This document shows positions 16,669 through 24,982 of a stretch of DNA of 64,000 nucleotides, one piece after another. The notes beneath the pieces were generated by a model. It saw only the letters and a program-made list of their open reading frames with translations. It was not told where the DNA came from and searched no databases. This DNA is from Microvirga sp. BSC39. GTDB taxonomy: Bacteria; Pseudomonadota; Alphaproteobacteria; Rhizobiales; Beijerinckiaceae. Positions within the stretch are counted from its first letter, which is position 1. The number at the start of each line of letters is the position of its first letter. The translations under genes were made by a program, and so were the position numbers. The stretch spans positions 1-64,000 of the forward strand of contig NZ_JPUG01000053.1 in assembly GCF_000739015.1 (NCBI RefSeq), written 5' to 3'.

Positions 16669-18333
16669 ATGGCCGATCTGCCCGCCCGTGAATCGATGGA
16701 GTTCGATGTCGTCGTCGTGGGCGCAGGTCCCGCAGGCTTGGCGACCGCCATCCGGCTCAAGCAGCAGGCGATGGAGCAGGGCGCTGACATCTCCGTGGTC
16801 GTGGTGGAGAAGGGATCCGAAGTCGGCGCGCATATCCTGTCCGGCGCCGTGATCGACCCGATCGGTCTCGACGGTCTCCTGCCCGAGTGGCGCTCCGATC
16901 CGGACCGCCCGCTGAAGACCGCAGTCACGGCCGACGAGTTCATGTATCTGGGCCATGCCGGCGGGGTGAAGCTGCCCAACGTGTTCATGCCCAAGCTCAT
17001 GAACAACCACGGCAACTTCGTCGGGTCGCTGGGCAACGTCGCCCGCTATCTCGGCCGCAAGGCGGAGGAGCTCGGCGTCGAGATCTATCCCGGCTTCCCG
17101 GCAGCCGAGGTGCTGATCGAGGACGGCAAGGTGGTGGGCATCGCCACCGGCGACATGGGCATCAGCCGCAACGGCGAGCCCAACGCCAACTTCACCCGCG
17201 GCATGGAGCTTCGCGCCAAGTACACGATCTTCGGCGAGGGAGCGCGGGGCAACCTGACGAAGCAGATGGTCGAGCGCTTCGGCCTGAACGCGGGCAAGGA
17301 TCACCAGAAATACGGCATCGGCATCAAGGAGCTGTGGCAGGTCAAGCCCGAGCACTTCCAGCCGGGCCTCGTGCGCCACTCCATGGGCTGGCCGCTGCCG
17401 AACAATTCCGGCGGCGGCTCCTGGCTCTACCACTTCGACGACAACCTCGTGTCCGTCGGCTTCGTGGTGCATCTCAACTACAAGAACCCGACCTTGTCGC
17501 CTTTCGACGAGTTCCAGCGCTTCAAGACGCACCCGATGGTGCGCGACGTGTTCGAGGGCGGAAAGCGCATCGGCTACGGCGCGCGCGCCATCATGGAGGG
17601 GGGCTGGCAGTCTGTGCCGCGCCTCTCGTTCCCGGGTGGCTGCCTCGTGGGCGACTCGGCGGGCTTCGTGAACGTGCCGCGCATCAAGGGCAGCCACAAC
17701 GCCATCCTGTCGGGCATGCTCTGCGCCGACCACGTGTTCGCGGCCCTGCAGGCGGGCCGGGCCCATGACGAGGTCGCGTCCTACGAGGAGTCCTGGCGCT
17801 CCTCGCCCATCGGCTACGATCTGAAGCGCGTACGCAACGTGAAGCCGCTCTGGTCGAAATACGGCACGACGGCCGGCGTGGCGCTCGGCGGGCTCGACAT
17901 GTGGCTCACCGAGATCTTCGGCTGGTCGCCCTTCGGCACCATGAGCCACGGCAAGCCCGACCACGAGTGCCTGCTGCCGCTGTCCCAGGTGAAGCCGATC
18001 AAGTACGACAAGCCCGACGGGGTCCTCACCTTCGACAAGCTGTCCTCGGTGTTCCTGTCCAACACCAACCATGAGGAGGACCAGCCGGTCCATCTCAAGG
18101 TCAAGGACATGGGCCTGCAGAAGGGCTCCGAGCACGAGGTCTTCGGCGGCCCCTCGCAGCGCTACTGCCCGGCGGGGGTCTATGAATGGGTCGAGGGCGA
18201 CGGCGGGGTGCGCTACCAGATCAACGCCCAGAACTGCGTCCACTGCAAAACCTGCGACATCAAGGACCCGAACCAGAACATCAACTGGGTCACGCCCGAA
18301 GGCGGCGGCGGGCCGAACTACGTCAATATGTGA
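16669..18333 (+). CDS. Electron transfer flavoprotein-ubiquinone oxidoreductase
   Basis: ETF-QO passes electrons from reduced electron transfer flavoprotein, loaded by acyl-CoA dehydrogenases, to ubiquinone in the inner membrane. The 554-residue protein has the FAD loop GAGPAG at 18-23, the central quinone-binding region, and the C-terminal 4Fe-4S ferredoxin domain with Cys500, Cys523, Cys526 and Cys529 (YCPAGVYEW and NCVHCKTCDIKDPNQNINW). The ATG at 16669 has AGGAGG seven bases upstream; an earlier in-frame start gives an unlikely N-terminus. The acyl-CoA dehydrogenase at 46081 is a potential electron source. Confidence 0.97.
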   Translation: MADLPARESMEFDVVVVGAGPAGLATAIRLKQQAMEQGADISVVVVEKGSEVGAHILSGAVIDPIGLDGLLPEWRSDPDRPLKTAVTADEFMYLGHAGGVKLPNVFMPKLMNNHGNFVGSLGNVARYLGRKAEELGVEIYPGFPAAEVLIEDGKVVGIATGDMGISRNGEPNANFTRGMELRAKYTIFGEGARGNLTKQMVERFGLNAGKDHQKYGIGIKELWQVKPEHFQPGLVRHSMGWPLPNNSGGGSWLYHFDDNLVSVGFVVHLNYKNPTLSPFDEFQRFKTHPMVRDVFEGGKRIGYGARAIMEGGWQSVPRLSFPGGCLVGDSAGFVNVPRIKGSHNAILSGMLCADHVFAALQAGRAHDEVASYEESWRSSPIGYDLKRVRNVKPLWSKYGTTAGVALGGLDMWLTEIFGWSPFGTMSHGKPDHECLLPLSQVKPIKYDKPDGVLTFDKLSSVFLSNTNHEEDQPVHLKVKDMGLQKGSEHEVFGGPSQRYCPAGVYEWVEGDGGVRYQINAQNCVHCKTCDIKDPNQNINWVTPEGGGGPNYVNM

Positions 18334-18350
18334 GGCTTAAGCTTGCCTCT

Positions 18351-18488
18351 GTCATTCCGGGGCCGCGCAGCGGAGCCCGGAATCCATAACCGCTGACGGC
18401 TCAGGAAGAGGCGTCACGCTGATCGCCCTCCTTGAGGCGTCGTGTTTTTGGATTCCGGGCTCTCGCTAACGCTCGCCCCGGAATGACA
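18351..18488. repeat. Dispersed palindromic repeat, family B, copy 1
   Basis: It begins GTCATTCCGGGGCCGCGCAG followed by CGGAGCCCGGAATCCATAA, and ends TTGGATTCCGGGCTC with CGCCCCGGAATGAC, an inverted pair around an unrelated centre. It occupies half of the 305-bp gap between ETF-QO and the TPR gene; the other half holds no visible feature besides the TPR gene's ribosome site. Confidence 0.85.
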
Positions 18489-18638
18489 ACGGAAGGCCCT
18501 ATCCCACCCTCTCACGAGCCTTTTACGCCCCAGCGGCAATTGTCCCCTTGCGGCGCTCTGAGGGAGACGCCATTCTCCGGCCTGATTTGGCGCACATCTC
18601 CCTCTGATGAGATGTCGCGATGATTGGAGCCGCGCTTC

Positions 18639-20429
18639 GTGCCCACCTTGAAAATCCTGAAGTCCCGCAAGGGCTTGCCTGCCCTGATGCTGATGGCCGC
18701 CACCGTGCTGGTCTCTCCTGCTGCCCTGGCGAATGCCGCCGGGGACGAGATTCTGCAGCCGGCCCAGAGCCTTGAGGGCAATTTCCTGTCGGCCTATGTG
18801 GCGGGTTCCGCGCGGGACACGGAAGCTGCGACGGTCTTCTTCCGCCAAGCCATCCAGGAAGACCCCCGCAACCAGGAGCTTCTGGAGCGCGCCTTCGTGG
18901 CCTTCCTGGCCAACGGCTCCATGCCGGACGCGATCCGGGCGGCTGAGCGCCTCTCGGGGCAGGACGGATCGAACAACCTCGCGCAGTTCGCCCTCAGCGT
19001 CCGCGCCATCAAGACCCAGAAATTCGCCGATGCCCGCGCCCGGCTCTCCAAGAGCATTCGTGGCCGCCAGGCGGATCTCACGGCGACGCTTCTCTCCGCC
19101 TGGACGTTCGCCGGCTCCAAGGACGGCAAGCAGGCCCTGGCCACCGTCGACAAGCTCAAGAACGAGCGCGCCTTCGACCAATTCCGCGAGTACCACGCGG
19201 CTCTCATCGCCGACGTGACCGGCAATGCCGCCGAGGCGGAGAAGCGCTTCAAGGCGGCTTACGAGGGCGAGCGCAACACCCTGCAGGTGGTCGACGCCTA
19301 TGGCCGGTTCCTGGCCAAGCGCGGCCGCAAGGACGAGGCCCTGAAGGTCTACAAGGCCTTCGACGAGGCGGCCCCGCGCCATCCGATCGTGCGCGCCGCC
19401 ATGAAGACCCTGGAGGAGGGCAAGCCCCTCATGCCGCTCGTGAACAACGCACAGGACGGCGCGGCGGAGCTGCTCTACGGTCTCGGCGTCGTGGGCAATT
19501 CCCAGGGCGACGAGCTGACGGCGATCATCTATCTGCGCCTCGGCCTCGATCTCAAGCCGGACCATCCGCTGGCTCTCGTGACCCTCGGCGACGTCTACGA
19601 GCGCCTGAAGCAGTACGACAACGCCAACGCGATCTTCGCCCGAATCCCGAAGGACTCGCCGATCCGCACGAGCGCCGACATCTCCATCGGGCACAATTAC
19701 GAGCTGATGGGCCGCGGCGAGGATGCCATCGCGCATCTCGAGAAGCTCATGAAGGAGCACCCCGAGGACGTGGACGTGGTCATGGCGCTGGGCAACGTGC
19801 AGCGCTCCCGCAAGAAGTTCGCGGAAGCCGCCGAGACCTACACCAAGGCCATCAACCTCGTCGGCCAGCCAGAGCGCGGCCACTGGATCCTGTTCTTCTA
19901 CCGCGGCTCGTCCTATGAGCGCTCCAAGCAGTGGGACAAGGGCGAGGCCGACCTGAAGAAGGCCCTGGAGCTCGTTCCCGAGACCCTGAATGCTGCCCGG
20001 GCCCAGGTGATGAACTACCTCGCCTATTCCTGGGTCGACCAGAACATGAATATCGACGAGGCCTTCAAGATGCTCACGAAGGCCGTGGAGCTCGCGCCCC
20101 GCGACGGCATGATCATCGACTCCCTGGGCTGGGCCTATTACCGGATGGGCCGCTATGAGGACGCCGTGCGCGAGCTGGAGAAGGCGGTCGAGCTGAAGCC
20201 GGGCGACTCCACCATCAACGACCACCTGGGCGACGCCTATTGGAAGGTCGGCCGCAAGCTCGAGGCGAAGTTCCAGTGGGATCACGCCAAGAACTCCGAT
20301 CCGGAGCATGAGGAACTCGTGAAGATCCTCAAGAAGATCGACAATGGCCTCGAAGAGGAGCCGAAGCCCACGGCCGCCGAGAACGTGCCGGCACCTCAGC
20401 CGGAAGCGCCGAAGCAGAACGGCGGGTAA
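18639..20429 (+). CDS. Exported TPR-repeat protein
   Basis: A 596-residue protein with a signal peptide (KSRKGLPALMLMAATVLVSPAALANA) followed almost entirely by tetratricopeptide repeats, the clearest being at about residues 300-560 (for instance GWAYYRMGRYEDAVRELEKA and GDAYWKVGRKLEAKFQWDHA). The last 30 residues are proline- and glutamate-rich. TPR arrays mediate protein contacts, probably here in the periplasm or at the envelope. GTG at 18639 is preferred because GGAG lies 9 bases before it; a TTG five codons earlier is the alternative. It sits between ETF-QO and ispE as in other Hyphomicrobiales. No specific function is known to me. Confidence 0.88.
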   Translation: MPTLKILKSRKGLPALMLMAATVLVSPAALANAAGDEILQPAQSLEGNFLSAYVAGSARDTEAATVFFRQAIQEDPRNQELLERAFVAFLANGSMPDAIRAAERLSGQDGSNNLAQFALSVRAIKTQKFADARARLSKSIRGRQADLTATLLSAWTFAGSKDGKQALATVDKLKNERAFDQFREYHAALIADVTGNAAEAEKRFKAAYEGERNTLQVVDAYGRFLAKRGRKDEALKVYKAFDEAAPRHPIVRAAMKTLEEGKPLMPLVNNAQDGAAELLYGLGVVGNSQGDELTAIIYLRLGLDLKPDHPLALVTLGDVYERLKQYDNANAIFARIPKDSPIRTSADISIGHNYELMGRGEDAIAHLEKLMKEHPEDVDVVMALGNVQRSRKKFAEAAETYTKAINLVGQPERGHWILFFYRGSSYERSKQWDKGEADLKKALELVPETLNAARAQVMNYLAYSWVDQNMNIDEAFKMLTKAVELAPRDGMIIDSLGWAYYRMGRYEDAVRELEKAVELKPGDSTINDHLGDAYWKVGRKLEAKFQWDHAKNSDPEHEELVKILKKIDNGLEEEPKPTAAENVPAPQPEAPKQNGG

Positions 20430-20460
20430 GGTCTTTACTGTCTAAGTTGATTTCCATGTG

Positions 20461-20494
20461 ATGGCCGGGCTCGCCCCGGCCATTTTCGTTTTTA
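20461..20494 (+). terminator. Terminator after the TPR gene
   Basis: ATGGCCGGG, a 5-base loop and CCCGGCCAT form a 9-bp stem followed by TTTCGTTTTT. It begins 32 bp after the TPR gene stop. Confidence 0.8.
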
Positions 20495-20504
20495 GCACAC
20501 CACT

Positions 20505-20641
20505 GTCATTCCGGGGCCGCGCAGCGGAGCCCGGAATCCATAACCGCTAACAGTACAGAAAGAAGCGCAACGCTGGTCGCTCTTTCATGAGACGTCGTGT
20601 TTATGGATTCCGGGCTCTGCCTATGGCAGCCCCGGAATGAC
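20505..20641. repeat. Dispersed palindromic repeat, family B, copy 2
   Basis: Same ends as copy 1 at 18351 (GTCATTCCGGGGCCGCGCAG, then CCCCGGAATGAC) and nearly the same inner sequence, including AATCCATAACCGCTAAC. It lies between the TPR gene terminator and ispE. Confidence 0.85.
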
Positions 20642-20697
20642 AGCAGGTGTAACGGGCAACTCTTCCCATCCGCTGCGCTCTCGGGCATGGAAGCGCG

Positions 20698-21570
20698 ATG
20701 CCTCAGCCGCTTGCCACCCGCGCGCCCGCCAAGATCAACCTGACGCTCCACGTGCTCGGGCGCCGGGCCGACGGCTATCACGACCTGGAAAGCCTCGTGG
20801 TCTTTGCAGGCACGGGCGATGACCTGCGGCTTGAGCCCAGCGATGTGCTGGCCCTCGAGGTCACCGGCCCGACGGCTCCGCTTGCCGGGAGCCATGCCGA
20901 CAACCTCGTCATGAAGGCAGCCCGCCTTCTGGCTGAGCGCGTGCAGGGGCTGAAGGTCGGCACCTTTCACCTGACGAAGCGGCTGCCGGTCGCGGCCGGA
21001 ATCGGCGGCGGGTCGTCCGATGCCGCCGCGGCCTTACGGCTCTTAGGCCGCCTCAACGGCCTCCCGCTGTCGCATCCGGCCGTGCGTGAGGCGGCCCGGC
21101 TCACCGGTGCCGATGTGCCGGTCTGCCTGGAGCCGAGGGCTCGCATGATGCGGGGCGCAGGGGAGGAGTTGGGACCCGCCCTGAACCTGCCGTGCCTGTT
21201 TGCCGTGCTGGTGAACCCGCGGGTGCCGGTGGAGACCCCCAAGGTATTTAAGGCCCTGGGCCTGCAGCCGGGGCAGGGGTTACCCGCTACCGCGCATCCC
21301 GCTCTAGAGGCACCCTTACCGGACGCGCTCCTCGCCCTGCTGCGGGAAACCCGCAACGACCTTGAGCCGCCCGCGCTCAAGATGCAGCCGGTGATCGGCG
21401 AGGCTCTCGGCCTGACGGGCGAGACGGATGGCTGCCGCCTGGCGCGCATGTCCGGTTCGGGCGCGACGGTGTTCGGGCTCTATGACGATTGCGGAGCGGC
21501 CGCAAAGGCAGGGCAGCAGATCCGCCGTCTGCGGCCGGACTGGTGGGTGAAGGCGACGAGCCTTCGGTAA
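20698..21570 (+). CDS. ispE: 4-diphosphocytidyl-2-C-methyl-D-erythritol kinase IspE
   Basis: IspE phosphorylates the 2-hydroxyl of CDP-methylerythritol with ATP, a step of the non-mevalonate isoprenoid pathway that dxs (53800) opens. The 290-residue GHMP kinase begins [20 protein letters not shown] (substrate site), has the ATP loop [15 protein letters not shown] at 97-111, and ends with the third GHMP motif [14 protein letters not shown]. The ATG at 20698 has GGAAG five bases upstream. The polyprenyl synthase that uses the pathway's product is 1.3 kb downstream on the other strand. Confidence 0.96.
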   Translation: MPQPLATRAPAKINLTLHVLGRRADGYHDLESLVVFAGTGDDLRLEPSDVLALEVTGPTAPLAGSHADNLVMKAARLLAERVQGLKVGTFHLTKRLPVAAGIGGGSSDAAAALRLLGRLNGLPLSHPAVREAARLTGADVPVCLEPRARMMRGAGEELGPALNLPCLFAVLVNPRVPVETPKVFKALGLQPGQGLPATAHPALEAPLPDALLALLRETRNDLEPPALKMQPVIGEALGLTGETDGCRLARMSGSGATVFGLYDDCGAAAKAGQQIRRLRPDWWVKATSLR

Positions 21571-21583
21571 CCTGATCCTCCGC

Positions 21584-21674
21584 CGTCATCCCCGGGCTTG
21601 TCCCGGGGATCCACGTCTTTGCTGCGTTGAGGTTCCTAACGACGTGGATGGCCGGGACAAGCCCGGCCATGACG
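21584..21674. repeat. Dispersed palindromic repeat, family A, copy 2
   Basis: CGTCATCCCCGGGCTTGTCC and GGGGATCCACGTCTT on the left oppose ACGTGGATGGCCGGG and CCCGGCCATGACG on the right. It separates convergent ispE and the MetQ-like gene and may act as their transcription end. Confidence 0.85.
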
Positions 21675-21706
21675 AGTTTGGGTGTCGAACGACTGAGTGA
21701 ATCCTC

Positions 21707-22513
21707 TTACCAAGCCGGGATGATGGCGCCCTTGAAGCGCTCTTCCAGGAACTTCGCGACGTCCGGCGACTGGTAGGATTCCACGAAGGTCTTGATCTCC
21801 GGGCGCGTGTCGCCCCGACGGGCGGCGACGAAGTTGGCGTATGGGTTGCCCTCGCGCTTTTCGACCGCGATCGTGTCCTTGCGGATGTCGAGGCCGGCGT
21901 TCAGGGCGTGGTCGGTGTTGATCACCGCCGCATCGAGATCGGGCAGGGCGCGGGGCAGCTGCGCCGCGTCGAGCTCCGAGAACTTCACGCCCTTCGGGTT
22001 CTCGGCGATGTCCAGGAGGCTCGGCGACAGATCCTTGCCTTCCTTGATCTTGATCACACCCTGAGCGGCCAGGAGGTTGAGGGCGCGGCCGCCGTTGCTC
22101 GGGTCGTTCGGAATGCCGATCTTGGCACCCTTGGGCAGGTCGGCCACGGATTTCACCTTGGAGGAGTAGAGGCCGATGGGCTGCACGAAGGTGAAGCCGA
22201 CGGGCACGATCTTGTAGCCGCGGGCGGCGATCTGCGCGTCGAGATAGGGCTTGTGCTGGAAGGCGTTGGCGTCGAGGTCCTTGCGCTCCAGGGCCTCGTT
22301 GACGAGGGCGTAGTCGGAGAAGGGCACGAGCTCGACGGTGAGGCCCTTCGTGGCCGCAACCTTCTTCACGACCTGTGCCACCTCTTCCTCGGCGCCCGAC
22401 ATGACGCCGACCTTGATGCTCTTCTGCTGGGCTGCCACGGGCAGGGCGGCGGCAATGACGGTGCCGATGGCAAAGGAGGCGGACAACAGGGTGCGACGGG
22501 TGAAAACGGACAT
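21707..22513 (-). CDS. MetQ/NlpA-family methionine-type substrate-binding protein
   Basis: A 268-residue periplasmic binding protein of the MetQ/NlpA family, which captures methionine or related amino acids for a MetNI-type importer. It shows the family signatures KVGVMSGAEEEVAQVVKKVA, LVPFSDYALVNEAL, ANAFQHKPYLDAQ and GAKIGIPNDPSNGGRAL. The signal peptide (TRRTLLSASFAIGTVIAAAL) ends without a lipobox cysteine, so the mature protein should be soluble rather than lipid-anchored. The ATG ending at 22513 directly precedes the signal. No MetN or MetI gene is adjacent. A SAM-II riboswitch in its leader supports a methionine link. Confidence 0.92.
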   Translation of the reverse strand: MSVFTRRTLLSASFAIGTVIAAALPVAAQQKSIKVGVMSGAEEEVAQVVKKVAATKGLTVELVPFSDYALVNEALERKDLDANAFQHKPYLDAQIAARGYKIVPVGFTFVQPIGLYSSKVKSVADLPKGAKIGIPNDPSNGGRALNLLAAQGVIKIKEGKDLSPSLLDIAENPKGVKFSELDAAQLPRALPDLDAAVINTDHALNAGLDIRKDTIAVEKREGNPYANFVAARRGDTRPEIKTFVESYQSPDVAKFLEERFKGAIIPAW

Positions 22514-22716
22514 GGGAGGTCTCTTTCGGACAAGGTTCGTCGCGGCGTCAGTACGAAGCCGGACAGGGTGTTCGAGCGGGGCTTGGGATTTCAGGCCGTG
22601 ATGCGGTGATCCATGCACAGCGGCATGTGCCGTTGCGGGCATCGAAGGGAGTTGGGGCATTGGCGCATCATGACGCGTCGATCCTCGTGAACCACGAGGC
22701 GGGTTTCGCCCGTGGC

Positions 22717-22768
22717 GCTTTAGCGTTTGATCACGCGGCGCAAGCTGCTCGTCTCAAATCACCGCGGC
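22717..22768 (-). ncRNA. SAM-II riboswitch (metA motif) in the MetQ-like leader
   Basis: On the minus strand the 52-base core reads GCCGCGGTGATTTGAGA, then CAGCTTGCGCCGCG, TGATCAAA and GCTAAAGC. The P1 stem pairs CGCGG with CCGCG, and the conserved SAM-II features (GTGATTTG, GCTTGC, the AAA-rich strand and GCTAAA) are in the right order for the pseudoknot that binds S-adenosylmethionine. SAM-II normally turns off methionine genes in alphaproteobacteria when SAM is plentiful. The MetQ-like start codon is about 200 bases downstream. Another hairpin (7-bp stem CCTCGTG/CACGAGG, 22683-22699) follows the core and may belong to the expression platform; it has no T run. The remainder of the 354-bp gap 22514-22867 shows no gene. 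Confidence 0.9.
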
Positions 22769-22803
22769 CATGAGCCAGCCGGAGCCGTCCCAAGACAGGA
22801 GTG

Positions 22804-22831
22804 TTTCTAACCCGTTTGATTTTTTCGTCAA
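22804..22831 (-). promoter_or_regulatory. Candidate promoter for the riboswitch and MetQ-like gene
   Basis: On the minus strand TTGACG (22826-22831) is followed 16 bases later by TAGAAA (22804-22809), a plausible sigma-70 type promoter. A start around 22797 would place the SAM-II core about 30 bases into the transcript. Confidence 0.5.
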
Positions 22832-22867
22832 CCGTTTCGTTCTGTATAAAGAACAGACCTGCTATGC

Positions 22868-23887
22868 TCAGTGAGCACGGGCAATGCAGAAGTCGACCGT
22901 ATCGAGCAGCGCCTGCTTCATGGGGCTCGACGGGAAGAGCGCCAGCGCGTCGCGGGCCATGGCGCCATAGTGGCGGGCACGCTCGACCGTATCCTCGAGC
23001 GCCCGGTGGCGGCGCATGATGGCGATGGCCTGTTCGAGGTCGACATCCTCGATCTCGCCCTGCTCGAGCACCCGCTTCCAGAAGGCGCGCTCCTCATCCG
23101 TGCCGCGGCGGAAGGAGAGCACTACGGGAAGGGTGATCTTGCCCTCGCGGAAATCGTCGCCCACGTTCTTGCCGAGAGTCGCGGCCTTGCCGCCGTAATC
23201 GAGGGCATCGTCCACGAGCTGGAACGCGATGCCGAGGTTCATCCCGTAGGAGCGGCAGGCGGCCTGCTCGGCCTTGGGGCGTCCGGCGATGACCGGGCCG
23301 ACCTCGCAGGCGGCGGCGAAAAGTTCGGCCGTCTTGCCGCGGATGACCGCCAGATACTCGTCTTCCGTCGTCTCGGTGTTCTTGGCGGCGGCGAGCTGCA
23401 TCACCTCGCCCTCGGCGATCACGGTCGCGGCGGCGGACAGGATGTCCAGCGCCCGGAGGGAGCCCACCTCCACCATCATGCGGAAGGCCTGGCCGAGGAG
23501 GAAGTCGCCCACCAGCACGCTCGCCTCGTTGCCCCACTTGATTCGGGCCGCGATCTTGCCCCGGCGCATGTCGCTCTCGTCCACCACGTCGTCGTGGAGG
23601 AGGGTGGCGGTGTGCATGAACTCGACGGAGGCCGCGAGCTTCACATGGCCGTCGCCCTGATAGCCGGAGAGGCCGGCGGTCGCGAGCGTCAGCATGGGGC
23701 GCAGGCGCTTGCCGCCGGACGAGATGAGGTGGTTCGCCACCTTGGGGATCATCGTGACCTCGGATCCCGTGCGCGACAGGATCATCGCATTGACCCGTTC
23801 CATGTCGGAGGCCACAAGGGACACGAGCTTCTCGATGCTCGCATTCTTCTCGGGATGCTTGTCTTCGAACGGAACGACGACGCCCAC
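22868..23887 (-). CDS. Polyprenyl (octaprenyl-type) diphosphate synthase
   Basis: A long-chain trans-prenyl diphosphate synthase (about 339 residues) that builds the side chain of ubiquinone from isopentenyl diphosphate. The first aspartate-rich motif is in TLLHDDVVDESDMRRG and the second in FQLVDDALDYGG. Also present are GGKRLRPML (substrate-binding Lys/Arg) and FMHTATLLH. The start is unclear: a GTG ending at 23887 opens GVVVPFEDKHPEKN, which fits the family, while TTG further upstream is also open; none has a good ribosome site. It is divergent from the DUF2007 gene. Chain length cannot be read from sequence here; alphaproteobacteria mostly make Q-10. Confidence 0.93.
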   Translation of the reverse strand: MGVVVPFEDKHPEKNASIEKLVSLVASDMERVNAMILSRTGSEVTMIPKVANHLISSGGKRLRPMLTLATAGLSGYQGDGHVKLAASVEFMHTATLLHDDVVDESDMRRGKIAARIKWGNEASVLVGDFLLGQAFRMMVEVGSLRALDILSAAATVIAEGEVMQLAAAKNTETTEDEYLAVIRGKTAELFAAACEVGPVIAGRPKAEQAACRSYGMNLGIAFQLVDDALDYGGKAATLGKNVGDDFREGKITLPVVLSFRRGTDEERAFWKRVLEQGEIEDVDLEQAIAIMRRHRALEDTVERARHYGAMARDALALFPSSPMKQALLDTVDFCIARAH

Positions 23888-23996
23888 TGTCACGACCCGG
23901 GTTGCCGGCGAGAAAAGCCGGTAGGAATATGAACTGGCATGGCACTTTCCATGCTGCAATGCAAACGCTTACCGCAGAGGAAAGGGTCTCAAGCCG

Positions 23997-24221
23997 ATGG
24001 TCGAAATCGTCCGAAGCAGCGATCTCGTTCTGGTCGGCTTCCTACAATCCTTATTGGAAAACGCCAACATCCCGGTTCTGGTGGCGGACAGGCACATGAG
24101 CGCCCTGGAGGGCATGATCGGCGTTTTCCCACGCCGGATCCTGGTGCCTGATGATCACGTGGCGCAGGCGCGCCGCCTCATCGTCGATGCCGGTCTCGGA
24201 GCCGAACTGCGGCATGATTGA
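23997..24221 (+). CDS. DUF2007-family small protein
   Basis: A 74-residue protein of the DUF2007 (putative prokaryotic signal-transducing) family: MVEIVRSSDLVLVGFLQSLL, then ADRHMSALEGMIGVFPRRIL and VPDDHVAQARRLI. Members fold like a short ferredoxin-like or PII-like domain; their role is unknown. It overlaps the following methyltransferase gene by 8 bases (24214-24221), so the two are translationally coupled. It is divergent from the polyprenyl synthase gene across about 110 bp. Confidence 0.85.
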   Translation: MVEIVRSSDLVLVGFLQSLLENANIPVLVADRHMSALEGMIGVFPRRILVPDDHVAQARRLIVDAGLGAELRHD

Positions 24222-24954
24222 AATCACGCAGGATTTGCTGCTCGGCGGGCGTGTGCATCTGGCTCAACCTGCCAAGGGCCATCGCGCCGGCACCGACGCG
24301 GTTCTGCTGGCGGCCGCGGCTCCCGTGAGGGCCGGCGACGTGGCGGTAGACGTCGGCGCCGCCACCGGGGCGGTCGGGCTGATGGCCGCTGCCCGGGAGA
24401 AGGATGCGTGCTTCGTCTTCGTGGAGCAGGATCCCGACCTCGCCGACCTCTGCCGTCAGAACTGCCGGGACAATGGGATTCATGGCGAGGTTATCGTCGC
24501 CGACGTGCTGGACAGGGGCTCGCGCCAGGCTGCCGGCCTCATGCCGGAAAGCGCCGATTTGGTCCTGACCAACCCGCCCTTTCTGGAGGAGGGGCAGGCC
24601 CGCATCTCGCCCGACCGGGGCCGGGCGGTGGCCCATGCCCTGCCGGCTGGCGGCCTGGACGCCTGGCTCAAGGCCTGTGCGGGGCTGCTCAAACCCAAGG
24701 GGCGGCTGGTGCTGATCCACCGGGCTGACCGGACGGCCGAATGCCTGGACATCTCAGGCAAATGGCTCGGCGGCATGGAGCTTCGCTTCGTCCACCCATC
24801 TGCCGACAAGCCCGCGATTCGGTTCCTGCTCCGTGGAGTCAAGGGCAGCCGGGCTCCCATGAGTATCCTGCCGCCCCTGATTCTGAACGGCCCGGACGGA
24901 CGCTTCACGCCGGAAGCCGAGGCGCTGCACCGGGGCGAGGCCGTTGTCCTATGA
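24214..24954 (+). CDS. SAM-dependent methyltransferase, TrmN6-like
   Basis: A 246-residue class I methyltransferase resembling TrmN6, which makes N6-methyladenosine at position 37 of tRNA-Val. The AdoMet loop is VAVDVGAATGAVGLMAAA, and the catalytic NPPF motif for amino-group methylation is in ADLVLTNPPFLEEGQ. The N-terminal LLLGGRVHLAQPAKGHRAGTD with TDAVLLAA is typical of this group. The ATG at 24214 overlaps the end of the DUF2007 gene; an earlier in-frame ATG would overlap it far more. The tRNA substrate is inferred from the family and could be another nucleic acid or protein. Confidence 0.85.
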   Translation: MIEITQDLLLGGRVHLAQPAKGHRAGTDAVLLAAAAPVRAGDVAVDVGAATGAVGLMAAAREKDACFVFVEQDPDLADLCRQNCRDNGIHGEVIVADVLDRGSRQAAGLMPESADLVLTNPPFLEEGQARISPDRGRAVAHALPAGGLDAWLKACAGLLKPKGRLVLIHRADRTAECLDISGKWLGGMELRFVHPSADKPAIRFLLRGVKGSRAPMSILPPLILNGPDGRFTPEAEALHRGEAVVL

Positions 24955-24956
24955 GA

Positions 24957-24978
24957 AAGGGCGCCTTTCGGCGCCCTT
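24957..24978. terminator. Hairpin between convergent genes
   Basis: AAGGGCGCC, loop TTTC and GGCGCCCTT form a 9-bp stem in the 28-bp gap between the methyltransferase and the small secreted protein. T runs are short on both sides, so its strength as a terminator is uncertain. Confidence 0.6.
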
Positions 24979-24982
24979 GGGG

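Noticed and set aside
16618-18243. 541-codon minus-strand open frame
   Set aside because: Antisense shadow of ETF-QO; no motif or ribosome site.
18414-20309. 631-codon minus-strand open frame
   Set aside because: Antisense shadow of the TPR protein.
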